Positions 7,579 through 13,527 of a DNA stretch of 13,527 bases are shown in pieces. Every line of letters starts with the position of its first letter. The first letter of the stretch is position 1. The DNA is from an uncultured Lachnospiraceae bacterium (GTDB taxonomy: Bacteria; Bacillota; Clostridia; Lachnospirales; Lachnospiraceae). The stretch spans positions 1 to 13,527 of the forward strand of contig CACWUI010000052.1 in the NCBI GenBank assembly GCA_902764045.1, read 5' to 3'. Below the pieces are notes generated by a model that worked only from the letters and a program-made list of their open reading frames with translations, was not told where the DNA came from and ran no database searches. A program made the translations under genes and the position numbers.

Positions 7579-7837
7579 TTATTGTATCAGGAACTCTATT
7601 CCGGTACGAAGTCCCAGATCTACAAAGAATATAATCACGGCAATGATGGCCGCTACTATAATAACTGTAAAGGTCTCCGACCACAGACGCCCCGGTTTGG
7701 GCCATACTATCTGGGAAAACTCTGACGGCTTTTGTACCGCTGCCGCTGCCGCAGCATTTACCTCGGCGGCGCCTTCCGCAACTGCAGTTTCAGTTGTCTG
7801 CTCCTGATTTTACTCCGTCTTTTATATTATCATCCAT
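7579..7837 (-). CDS. secE: preprotein translocase subunit SecE, with an apparent +1 frameshift
   Basis: Small essential membrane subunit of the SecYEG channel. The conserved part is unmistakable: SQIVWPKPGRLWSETFTV (amphipathic helix plus Trp-Pro motif), then one transmembrane helix and FFVDLGLRTGIEFLIQ, stop at 7579-7581. However, this frame has no ATG, GTG, TTG or CTG between an upstream TAA (7810-7812) and the conserved region. The only good start, the ATG at 7837 with GAGG just upstream, encodes MDDNIKDGVKSGADN and stops at TGA (7790-7792). Joining the two requires skipping one base somewhere in 7793-7810, most simply in the AAAA run at 7808-7811. The product would be about 85 residues with an Ala-rich N-terminal linker. 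Position between rpmG and nusG confirms identity. The cause is a sequence error, a true lesion, or recoding. Confidence 0.85.
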
Positions 7838-7857
7838 AATCAAACCTCATTTAAAAA

Positions 7858-8007
7858 TTACTTGGTTTCCTTATGTAAGGTATGCTTTCTGCAGAACTTA
7901 CAATACTTTTTGGTTTCCATTCTGTCAGGGTGAAGCCTTTTTTCTTTCATAGTGTCATAGTTTCTCTGCTGGCATTCTGTACATGCCAAAATGATCTTGG
8001 TTCTCAC
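7858..8007 (-). CDS. rpmG: 50S ribosomal protein L33 (zinc-binding type)
   Basis: 49-residue L33 starting VRTKIILACTECQQRNY (initiator GTG read as Met). Cys9, Cys12, Cys36 and Cys39 form two CxxC pairs, the zinc-containing form of the protein. The end HTLHKETK is the typical family C-terminus. The GTG start at 8007 is supported by a strong GGGAGGTGG about 8 nt upstream. Position ahead of secE-nusG is conserved across Firmicutes. It is the first gene of the operon driven by the promoter at 8085-8113, and a 20-nt gap separates it from the secE start. The gene is short but certain. Confidence 0.96.
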   Translation of the reverse strand: MRTKIILACTECQQRNYDTMKEKRLHPDRMETKKYCKFCRKHTLHKETK

Positions 8008-8084
8008 GGTTTAATCCACCTCCCATAAAACTTACTCGCAAGCTGATCCGGACATAAAAAAAAGACCTGTCGTCCAGCTGAAAA

Positions 8085-8113
8085 ATCATAGCAGATTAAA
8101 CATGCTGCGTCAA
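8085..8113 (-). promoter_or_regulatory. sigma-A promoter for rpmG-secE-nusG
   Basis: TTGACG (8108-8113), 17-bp spacer, TATGAT (8085-8090) on the minus strand, giving a start near 8078. The first 40 nt of RNA can fold: AGCTGGAC (8072-8079) pairs with GTCC and AGCT at 8041-8053 with a 5-nt bulge, around a U8-containing loop. It is divergent from the bioY promoter. Confidence 0.85.
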
Positions 8114-8177
8114 GTCTCTGTCAACATTGTTGGATCTGTACGCAAAGGATCAATGATCATATATCTGACTGCCGGGA

Positions 8178-8206
8178 TTGACATCAGGCTCATGATATTA
8201 TATTAT
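8178..8206 (+). promoter_or_regulatory. sigma-A promoter for bioY
   Basis: TTGACA (8178-8183), 17-bp spacer, TATTAT (8201-8206), followed by an AT-rich initial region. The leader would be only about 30 nt, too short for a riboswitch. No BirA operator is expected because the local BirA lacks a DNA-binding domain. No clear operator for another biotin regulator was recognised. Confidence 0.82.
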
Positions 8207-8241
8207 ATAAATATATTTAACTAAATTTATGGAGATATAAT

Positions 8242-8784
8242 ATGCGTTTTACCACAAAAGACCTTGCAACCACGGCAGTAATGACAGCTATATTTTGTGT
8301 ATTATGCCCTGTCAGCATACCAATAGGTCCCGTACCCGTATCCCTTACCACTTTTGTAATCTTTCTGGGATTATATATACTGGGATGTAAAAGATGTACT
8401 GTTTCCGTTCTGATATATATACTTCTAGGTGCCTCCGGCCTTCCGGTCTTTTCAGGCTTTCAGGGCGGAATCGCCAAGCTTACAGGTCCCACCGGCGGAT
8501 ATATTTTGGGATTTATCCCAATGGTTATTGTAGCTGGTCTTATCATAGATAAGATAAAAAACCGCCCGGCTTTATGCCTGGCGATCACTGTTTTATCCTC
8601 CTGGATAGTCTATATTCCCGGAAGTCTATGGCTTTCATACAGCACCGGCATATCATTCGGTGCGGCCATGCTTACGGGCGTGGTTCCTTTTATAGTGTTT
8701 GACATAATAAAAGCATTCCTTGCCTTTGCCGTAGGCATGGGTGTTTACCGCAGATTACTAAGATCCGGTAATCTTATCTCTTAA
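8242..8784 (+). CDS. bioY: biotin transporter substrate-binding subunit BioY
   Basis: Membrane S component of an energy-coupling-factor biotin importer, working alone or with the shared EcfA/EcfT module encoded elsewhere. It has 180 residues with about six hydrophobic segments (roughly 10-28, 32-48, 52-66, 86-103, 110-128, 143-168). BioY hallmarks are the loop GLPVFSGFQGGIAKLTGPTG (66-85) and the late DxxK motif (Asp154, Lys157 in FDIIKAFLA). The ATG at 8242 has GGAG at 8231-8234. It is the only plus-strand gene. Its stop overlaps the stop of convergent birA by 3 bases. Transcription likely ends at the hairpin at 8811-8849. The link with birA suggests biotin supply for acetyl-CoA carboxylase. 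Confidence 0.95.
   Translation: MRFTTKDLATTAVMTAIFCVLCPVSIPIGPVPVSLTTFVIFLGLYILGCKRCTVSVLIYILLGASGLPVFSGFQGGIAKLTGPTGGYILGFIPMVIVAGLIIDKIKNRPALCLAITVLSSWIVYIPGSLWLSYSTGISFGAAMLTGVVPFIVFDIIKAFLAFAVGMGVYRRLLRSGNLIS
8556..8583 (-). terminator. intrinsic terminator of the fab-birA transcript, inside bioY
   Basis: On the minus strand CGCCAGGC (8576-8583), a 5-nt loop and GCCGGGCG (8563-8570) form a stem of 7 pairs with one A-G mismatch, followed by G and TTTTTT (8556-8561). It is about 200 nt past the birA stop and antisense to bioY codons 105-114. No better terminator is seen closer to birA. It may be fortuitous, since the region encodes protein on the other strand. Confidence 0.55.
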
Positions 8785-9416
8785 TACGGCCACTTTTCCG
8801 GAGGAATTTTAAGGCGTTTCAGATACTTCTCTGAAATGTCTTTTTTTTTCGGGTATTGCAGCACCGCCTGCATACGGTTTGTCAGTTCCGCCGTCAATTC
8901 CTTTTTGGGAATGACTTCTTTTGTATCAAATATCCCTCCGGCTATTTCTTTTATATCCTCCGGCAGTACCTCTTTTTCAAGATAAAGATTTATCCCTATC
9001 CCCACTACTACCCATTCAAAACCTTTCTCTGCCGGTCTCGCCTCCGTCAGTATGCCGCATATTTTTTTGTCATTTAATAACAGATCATTTATCCATTTTA
9101 TCTCCGGTGATCTGCCGGTCACTTTTTCAATAGCTTCGCATGCCGCTACTGCAGCACCCATTGTATAGATATCACCGTCATTGATATTGCTAATATCCGG
9201 CTTAAAAATGTAACTTGCATATATACCACCCTCGGGTGAGTAAAAGCTTTTACCCCTGCGCCCCACTCCCTCCGTCTGCCTGTCGGCGATCACCACAGTC
9301 ATATCTTTGGTATCGGGCCTTGCAGCTAATTCTTTGGCTGTTTTATTGGTCGATCCTAAAACATCATAATAAAATAAAACGGGCTTATCACCCGTTGATC
9401 TCTTTGTCCAAGTCAT
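8781..9416 (-). CDS. birA: biotin--[acetyl-CoA-carboxylase] ligase, HTH-less
   Basis: Activates biotin with ATP and attaches it to the lysine of the acetyl-CoA carboxylase carrier protein. It has 211 residues, about 110 fewer than E. coli BirA, because the N-terminal helix-turn-helix is absent; this is the monofunctional form. Catalytic landmarks are GSTNKTAKELA (21-31), the biotinyl-AMP loop TEGVGRRGKSFYSP (48-61), KWINDLL (108-114), Lys118 in KKICGIL, and GIGIN (139-143). The C-terminal domain is short. The ATG at 9416 overlaps the upstream MarR gene by 29 nt with a weak GGAAA ribosome binding site, indicating translational coupling. A run of nine A bases encodes Lys-Lys-Lys near the C-terminus and doubles as the T tract of the bioY terminator on the opposite strand. 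Confidence 0.95.
   Translation of the reverse strand: MTWTKRSTGDKPVLFYYDVLGSTNKTAKELAARPDTKDMTVVIADRQTEGVGRRGKSFYSPEGGIYASYIFKPDISNINDGDIYTMGAAVAACEAIEKVTGRSPEIKWINDLLLNDKKICGILTEARPAEKGFEWVVVGIGINLYLEKEVLPEDIKEIAGGIFDTKEVIPKKELTAELTNRMQAVLQYPKKKDISEKYLKRLKIPPEKWPY
8811..8849 (+). terminator. intrinsic terminator of bioY, inside birA
   Basis: 12-pair stem (8811-8822 with 8831-8842, two G-U pairs), 8-nt loop, and a T run extending to 8849 (nine T in total, two used in the stem). It lies 27 nt after the bioY stop, so the bioY mRNA would end about 65 nt inside the antisense of the birA 3' end. Confidence 0.8.
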
Positions 9417-9840
9417 TTTTCATTTCCATAAGCATCACTTCAAGAGTGTGATAAAAATTCTTCCACTCCGTCTTTGTCATGCGCTCCTCAATACGTGCCA
9501 TAACATCATCCACATATGATGTACTCACATTATAATAGTTCATATATTTATCAGTCACCTGAAGATAAAATTCTCTTTTATCTTCTTCAGACTGAATACG
9601 CTCAAGGTATCCCTTTTTTACAAGGTTATTTACCTTGTACGCCGCATTGGGAGACGACATGTGCAGAAAACTTGCAAATTCATTTACGGTAGGCCTGTTA
9701 AGCGCGTAGATCACTTCCATACAAAAGGTCTCAACCGTAGTCAGAGTCGCTTCCCTCTCTTCAAAATTTCTGAAAACTTCCCTGTAAAAGTGCATCTTAA
9801 ATAACGTATAAACCTCTTCGAAAAGTTCTTTTGTAGTCAT
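9388..9840 (-). CDS. MarR-family regulator, FabT-like
   Basis: 150-residue winged-helix regulator. The helix-turn-helix lies at about 51-75 (RPTVNEFASFLHMSSPNAAYKVNNL). The wing has the family DxR-type element at 83-92 (EEDKREFYL), and a long C-terminal dimerisation helix follows. Length and its place at the end of a fab cluster suggest a FabT-type repressor of fatty acid synthesis that senses acyl-ACP; this rests on context, since MarR members are hard to assign by sequence. I start at the ATG at 9840 (MTTKELFEEVY) because GAGGA lies 7 nt upstream. An in-frame ATG at 9885 would add 15 residues without a good ribosome binding site. It is 64 nt after fabZ with no clear promoter, and overlaps birA by 29 nt. 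A weak GATA...TATC inverted repeat lies in the gap. Confidence 0.85.
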   Translation of the reverse strand: MTTKELFEEVYTLFKMHFYREVFRNFEEREATLTTVETFCMEVIYALNRPTVNEFASFLHMSSPNAAYKVNNLVKKGYLERIQSEEDKREFYLQVTDKYMNYYNVSTSYVDDVMARIEERMTKTEWKNFYHTLEVMLMEMKNDLDKEING

Positions 9841-9904
9841 GGTCCCGTCCTCGATAATTATTTTTACAGGTAGATAATAACACACTATCGATCATTTTTC
9901 ATTT

Positions 9905-10330
9905 TTACCCCACCACAAAGGTAAGCTCTGCTTCAACCGCAATCTCTCCGTCGACTTTAGCTGTCGCCCTGCCTGATCCGATAGGCCCTCTGGACCTTAT
10001 TATCTCACAGGACAACTCCAGCACATCACCCGGAACTACCTGTCGTTTAAATCTTGCCTCTTTTATCCCACCGAAAAAAACCAGCTTTCCCTTATTTTCT
10101 TCTTTGGTAAGGATGGCCACGGCTCCCGTTTGGGCAAGGGCTTCTATGATAAGCACACCGGGCATAACATGATATTCGGGAAAATGACCAAGAAACTGCA
10201 TCTCATTTGCAGAAACGCATTTCACAGCCTCGGCACTCTTCCCCGGAGTGCAGTCCGTGATCTTATCTATAAGCAAAAAAGGATACCTGTGGGGTAATAT
10301 TTTTTGTATCTCATTGGAATTTAATTTCAT
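9905..10330 (-). CDS. fabZ: 3-hydroxyacyl-[acyl-carrier-protein] dehydratase
   Basis: Dehydrates 3-hydroxyacyl-ACP to trans-2-enoyl-ACP in each elongation cycle. It has 141 residues in a hot-dog fold. PHRYPFLLIDK (13-23) is the family signature. The catalytic pair is His49 (GHFPEYHVMPG) and Glu63 (EALAQTGA). The ATG at 10330 lies 3 nt after the fabF stop, and AAAGG inside the end of fabF serves as its ribosome binding site, so translation is coupled. In many Firmicutes accB separates fabF and fabZ; here it is absent. Confidence 0.97.
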   Translation of the reverse strand: MKLNSNEIQKILPHRYPFLLIDKITDCTPGKSAEAVKCVSANEMQFLGHFPEYHVMPGVLIIEALAQTGAVAILTKEENKGKLVFFGGIKEARFKRQVVPGDVLELSCEIIRSRGPIGSGRATAKVDGEIAVEAELTFVVG

Positions 10331-10333
10331 ATT

Positions 10334-11566
10334 TTATACCTTTTTGAACAAAAGCGTTGCATTGTGTCCGCCGAATCCAAATGAATTGGAAATGGCACAT
10401 CTTATATCCGCTTCTTTTCCTTTGCCCGGAGTGTAATCTAAGTCGCACTCTTCATCCGGCACTTGAAGACCTGCCGTAGGCGGAACAAACCCTTCTTCTA
10501 TAGCCTTTGCGGTAAGCACCGCCTCCACCGCCGCACTGGCTCCAAGTAAATGTCCCGTCATGGATTTTGTAGAGCTTATTTTTAATTTATAAGCATGTTC
10601 GCCAAAGGCTTTTTTTATCGCCTTGGTCTCACACTCATCGTTCATCTTTGTGGAGGTTCCGTGTGCATTTACGTAGTCTACATCTTCCGGAGCAAGTCCG
10701 GCGTCCGCTATGGCTTCTTTTATACAGCGTGACGACTGGGTAACCTCGGGATTGAGAGCCGTCATATGATAAGCATCACAGGTCACTCCGTAACCTCCTA
10801 TCTCAGCATAAATATGAGCACCACGTTTTACTGCATGCTCGTATTCTTCAAGAACTAAAACTGCCGCACCCTCAGCCATAACAAAGCCGCTTCTGTCCTT
10901 ATCAAAAGGAATGGATGCACGGGCCGGATCATCAGACTTAGAAAGTGCCTTCAATGCGGAGAACCCTCCCATGCACAAAGGCGTCACCGAAGCCTCGCTT
11001 CCTCCGGCAAACATCACATCACCGTATCCGTCACGAATATATCTGAAGGCATCACCTATGCCGTTTGCAGCTGATGCACAGGCAGTCACCGCACAGGTAC
11101 ACATTCCGTGAAGTCCGTATTTGATGGCAATATTTCCCGCCGCCATATTGGAAATGGCTTTAGGTATGTAATAGGGTGAAACTTTGTCAAAACCTTTTTC
11201 AAGGCCTCTGTCATGCTCCTCTTCTATCGTCTGTATCCCACCGATACCGCTGGACAGTATCACTCCCCACCGGTCTCTTTCCTCCTCTGACTTTTCCAGA
11301 CCGGAATCAGCGTAAGCCTGCGCCGCTGCACACATGGCATAAACGGTAAAATTGTCCATTTTTCTTGTCTCTGACTGATCCAGATATTTTTCCGTATCCA
11401 GATTCTTTATCTCACCTGCAAGCACGGCTTTGCGATCTGTTGCATCATATTTTGTAATGGGACCTATTCCGGGACGACCGTTTTTTGCGTTATCCCATGC
11501 CTCTTCCAAAGTGTTACCTATGGGAGATATTATTCCCATGCCCGTTATGACCACTCTTCTTTTCAT
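10334..11566 (-). CDS. fabF: beta-ketoacyl-ACP synthase II
   Basis: Condensing enzyme that extends acyl-ACP with malonyl-ACP. It has 410 residues, normal for FabF. The catalytic triad is complete: Cys163 (TACASAANG), His302 (NAHGTSTKMND) and His339 (KSMTGHLLGA), with Lys334 nearby. The C-terminal glycine-rich loop NSFGFGGHNA is also present. The ATG at 11566 overlaps the fabG stop as ATGA, a coupled start. Transcription is with the fab cluster. FabF rather than FabB is chosen because of the clostridial context and the GMCTCAVTACAS active-site stretch. Confidence 0.97.
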   Translation of the reverse strand: MKRRVVITGMGIISPIGNTLEEAWDNAKNGRPGIGPITKYDATDRKAVLAGEIKNLDTEKYLDQSETRKMDNFTVYAMCAAAQAYADSGLEKSEEERDRWGVILSSGIGGIQTIEEEHDRGLEKGFDKVSPYYIPKAISNMAAGNIAIKYGLHGMCTCAVTACASAANGIGDAFRYIRDGYGDVMFAGGSEASVTPLCMGGFSALKALSKSDDPARASIPFDKDRSGFVMAEGAAVLVLEEYEHAVKRGAHIYAEIGGYGVTCDAYHMTALNPEVTQSSRCIKEAIADAGLAPEDVDYVNAHGTSTKMNDECETKAIKKAFGEHAYKLKISSTKSMTGHLLGASAAVEAVLTAKAIEEGFVPPTAGLQVPDEECDLDYTPGKGKEADIRCAISNSFGFGGHNATLLFKKV

Positions 11567-12306
11567 ACTGCCATACCTCCATCGACAGAAAGTACCTGTC
11601 CTGTTATATAACCGCTTTTCTTACCTGCAAAAAAGCATACTGCCTCTGCTATGTCTTCCGCTTTCCCCATGGATCCACAAGGAATAGATGAAAGCATCCT
11701 CTCCCGCGCTTCCTGCTTCATGCCTCCCGTCATATCCGTCTCGATCATCCCGGGCGCCACTGCATTTACCGTGATCCCTTTAGATGCCAGTTCCTTTGCA
11801 AGAGACTTTGTCATTCCTATAACTCCGGCTTTGCTCGCAGAATAATTTACCTGACCTGCATTTCCGCGTATGCCGACAACACTGCTTATGCTGATGATAC
11901 GTCCGTACCGGGACTTAAGCATAAGCTTTGATACATGTTTCATGCAGTTAAAAACACCTTTCAGGTTAATGGCTATCACGTCATCAAAATCCTGTTCACT
12001 CATCCTTAAGATGATATTGTCTTTTGTAATCCCTGCATTGTTTACCAGTATGTCTATCCCTCCGAAATGACCGGCAGCTTCTTTTACCATCTCTTCTACC
12101 TGTTTCTCGTCAGACACGTCACACTTTATGCATAACGCCTTCACACCGAAGCTTTCACAGTCTTGGGCGGTTTTTTTTGCCGCCTCTTCACTCCCCGCAT
12201 AATTTATGACCACGTCAGCACCGCAGGATGCCAGCTTCAACGCAACGGCACGCCCTATGCCTTTGCCTGCTCCCGTGACAAGAGCAGTTTGACCTTTAAG
12301 ATCCAT
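11563..12306 (-). CDS. fabG: 3-oxoacyl-[acyl-carrier-protein] reductase
   Basis: NADPH-dependent short-chain dehydrogenase that reduces 3-ketoacyl-ACP. It has 247 residues. The Rossmann glycine motif is TGAGKGIG (11-18) and NNAG is at 89-92. The catalytic tetrad is Asn114, Ser142, Tyr155 and Lys159 (in SSVVGIRGNAGQVNYSASK). The ATG at 12306 has GGGAGG 6 nt upstream in the 13-nt gap after fabD. The protein is ordinary, and its role is set by the flanking fabD and fabF. Confidence 0.96.
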   Translation of the reverse strand: MDLKGQTALVTGAGKGIGRAVALKLASCGADVVINYAGSEEAAKKTAQDCESFGVKALCIKCDVSDEKQVEEMVKEAAGHFGGIDILVNNAGITKDNIILRMSEQDFDDVIAINLKGVFNCMKHVSKLMLKSRYGRIISISSVVGIRGNAGQVNYSASKAGVIGMTKSLAKELASKGITVNAVAPGMIETDMTGGMKQEARERMLSSIPCGSMGKAEDIAEAVCFFAGKKSGYITGQVLSVDGGMAV

Positions 12307-12319
12307 CTTTATCCTCCCT

Positions 12320-13258
12320 TTAACTTCCCGCCTTTTCTTTTAATCCTTCAACACCTTCAGCATCTTCCACACTGACACACTCCATGTCCGGCGCTGTTTT
12401 TCTTATAAACCCGGATATCACTTTACCCGGTCCTATCTCTATAACTCTTTCTACGCCCCTGTTTTCAAGATACTCTATTGTCTGCCTCATCTTTACCGGA
12501 GACTTTACCTGCATTTCAAGAAGCCCCGGGATGTTATCTTCATCTCTTCTCTCGCATCCCGTTACATTAAAGACAACGGGGATCTGCATCTCATGGAAGG
12601 CAACTTCGCTCTTAAAATAACCTTTAAGCTTTTCCGCTGCAGGCTCCATAAATTTTGTATGAAATGCAGAACTTACTTTAAGAGGAATGCATTTTAAATC
12701 CTTATCTTTTAATATCCTTGCGGCTTCCTCTGCTGCCTGCTTTTCACCGGAGATAACCACCTGACCCCTGCTGTTATAATTTGCCGGAGCAACATATTCT
12801 CCCGTACTTTCACACGCCTGCCTGCACGCCTCTTCAATACTTTCTTCCTCTCCGCCGAGAACCGCGATCATTTTCGCATCAAGACCTTCACCTGCTTCCT
12901 TCATAACCCGTCCTCTGAAGGCCGTTATTTTTATAAGTGTCTCAAGATCAAATACTCCTGACGCTGCCAGCGCACCGTATTCTCCCAGACTGAGCCCTGC
13001 GGTAAAGTCCGCTTTTATCCCTGCTTCCTTAAACAAAGCAAATACCCCGTATCCGAAGGCCGCCATTACCGGCTGTATTATCTCTGTTCTTGCAAGTTCT
13101 TTTTCATCTGCATTAAACATTTTTTCTTTCAGGTTAAGATCCGTACATTCATCTGCCTTATCAATAATTTCCTTAAAGGTCTGAAATCTGTCATATAGGT
13201 CTTTTCCCATTCCCGGGTACTGGCTTCCCTGCCCCGCAAATACAACTGCCGTCTTCAT
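12320..13258 (-). CDS. fabD: malonyl-CoA:ACP transacylase
   Basis: Loads malonyl groups from CoA onto acyl carrier protein. It has 312 residues. GQGSQ (9-13) forms the oxyanion-hole region. The nucleophile is Ser90 in GLSLGEYGAL, where the common GHSLGE His is Leu, a variant I recall from other clostridia. His200 (SSAFHTKFM) completes the dyad. An Arg in FRGRVM (about 115-117) would bind the malonyl carboxylate. The ATG at 13258 overlaps the fabK stop (ATGA), with GAGGGG upstream. Confidence 0.97.
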   Translation of the reverse strand: MKTAVVFAGQGSQYPGMGKDLYDRFQTFKEIIDKADECTDLNLKEKMFNADEKELARTEIIQPVMAAFGYGVFALFKEAGIKADFTAGLSLGEYGALAASGVFDLETLIKITAFRGRVMKEAGEGLDAKMIAVLGGEEESIEEACRQACESTGEYVAPANYNSRGQVVISGEKQAAEEAARILKDKDLKCIPLKVSSAFHTKFMEPAAEKLKGYFKSEVAFHEMQIPVVFNVTGCERRDEDNIPGLLEMQVKSPVKMRQTIEYLENRGVERVIEIGPGKVISGFIRKTAPDMECVSVEDAEGVEGLKEKAGS

Positions 13259-13527
13259 TGTCCTATCCCCTCGTTTATCTCTTCTATTATGTCCTTAACC
13301 GGTCGTATCTCTTTTATCTGGCCGCACACCTGACCTGCCATAAGGGAACCTTCCTCCGTGTCTCCTTCAAGAACGGCTTTTCTGAGAGCGCCCAAGGTAA
13401 ACCTTTCCAGCTCCTCCTTATCTGCTCCCTTCTTTTCCATCTCTATATATGTCTTTGCCATTTTGTTTTTCACGGAACGTACGGGAGTTCCTGCGATACG
13501 CCCCATTACCATGGTGGCGTTATCACC
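13255..13527 (-). CDS. fabK: enoyl-ACP reductase II (FMN), C-terminal part
   Basis: The last 90 residues of an FMN-dependent enoyl-ACP reductase of the nitronate monooxygenase-like fold; the start lies beyond the right edge of the window. Visible features are GDNATMVMGRIAGTPVRSVK, the usual FabK segment after the flavin phosphate site, and the C-terminal GSLMAGQVCGQIKEIRPVKD. An ATG at 13512 is internal, not the start. FabK rather than a generic nitronate monooxygenase is inferred from the directly following fabD with an ATGA overlap. Confidence 0.9.
   Translation of the reverse strand, partial: GDNATMVMGRIAGTPVRSVKNKMAKTYIEMEKKGADKEELERFTLGALRKAVLEGDTEEGSLMAGQVCGQIKEIRPVKDIIEEINEGIGQ

Noticed and set aside
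8008..8241. Riboswitch or small RNA in the rpmG-bioY gap
   Set aside because: The bioY leader is only about 30 nt and the rpmG leader about 70 nt; no known riboswitch motif was seen beyond promoters and a bulged hairpin.
9841..9885. ATG at 9885 as the start of the MarR-family gene
   Set aside because: The added 15 residues do not look like the family N-terminus; GAGGA before the ATG at 9840 is a better initiation signal.
9865..9890. GATA-n9-TATC inverted repeat ahead of the MarR gene as a FabT operator
   Set aside because: The arms are only 4-5 bp and do not match the FabT or FapR sites I remember; too weak to call.
1..13527. Mobile element, defence system or horizontally acquired insert
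   Set aside because: All genes belong to conserved housekeeping clusters with uniform composition; no transposase, integrase, att-like repeat or toxin-antitoxin pair was found.

Overview
The window comes from a low-to-mid GC Gram-positive of the class Clostridia. The ribosomal and RNA polymerase proteins (RpoB opening MEKNRIRP, two-CxxC zinc-type L33, compact NusG) together with an FabK-type fatty acid cluster point to a Lachnospiraceae-like member. This is an inference from protein character, not from a search. Everything is on the minus strand except one gene, bioY.

Reading in the direction of transcription (high to low coordinates), the right half (13527 to 8781) is a type II fatty acid synthesis cluster: fabK (3' part only), fabD, fabG, fabF and fabZ. 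The junctions are very tight (two ATGA overlaps, a 13-nt gap and a 3-nt gap). A MarR-family regulator resembling FabT and a short biotin protein ligase (birA, catalytic domain only) follow. bioY, the biotin uptake S component, is convergent with birA and shares its TTAA stop region. Each of this convergent pair appears to carry the other's intrinsic terminator inside its coding sequence.

The left half (8113 to 1) is the conserved transcription/translation block rpmG-secE-nusG-rplK-rplA / rplJ-rplL / rpoB-rpoC (rpoC is cut by the window edge). Near-consensus sigma-A promoters with 17-bp spacers precede rpmG, rplJ, rpoB and, on the other strand, bioY. rplJ has an L10-type autoregulatory leader with a strong attenuator-like hairpin. 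An L1-like RNA site lies between nusG and rplK. An intrinsic terminator separates rplL from the rpoB promoter. The block is therefore three transcription units feeding the ribosome stalk and RNA polymerase.

Three things depart from routine. secE cannot be read in one frame from any start codon and needs a +1 shift near codon 10. L10 carries an 84-residue Ala/Glu/Pro tail built from a 42-bp tandem repeat. The bioY/birA convergent pair has nested terminators. I found no CRISPR, mobile element, tRNA, rRNA or defence system. No gene-free stretch exceeds 300 bases; the longest is the 234-base rpmG/bioY divergent promoter region.
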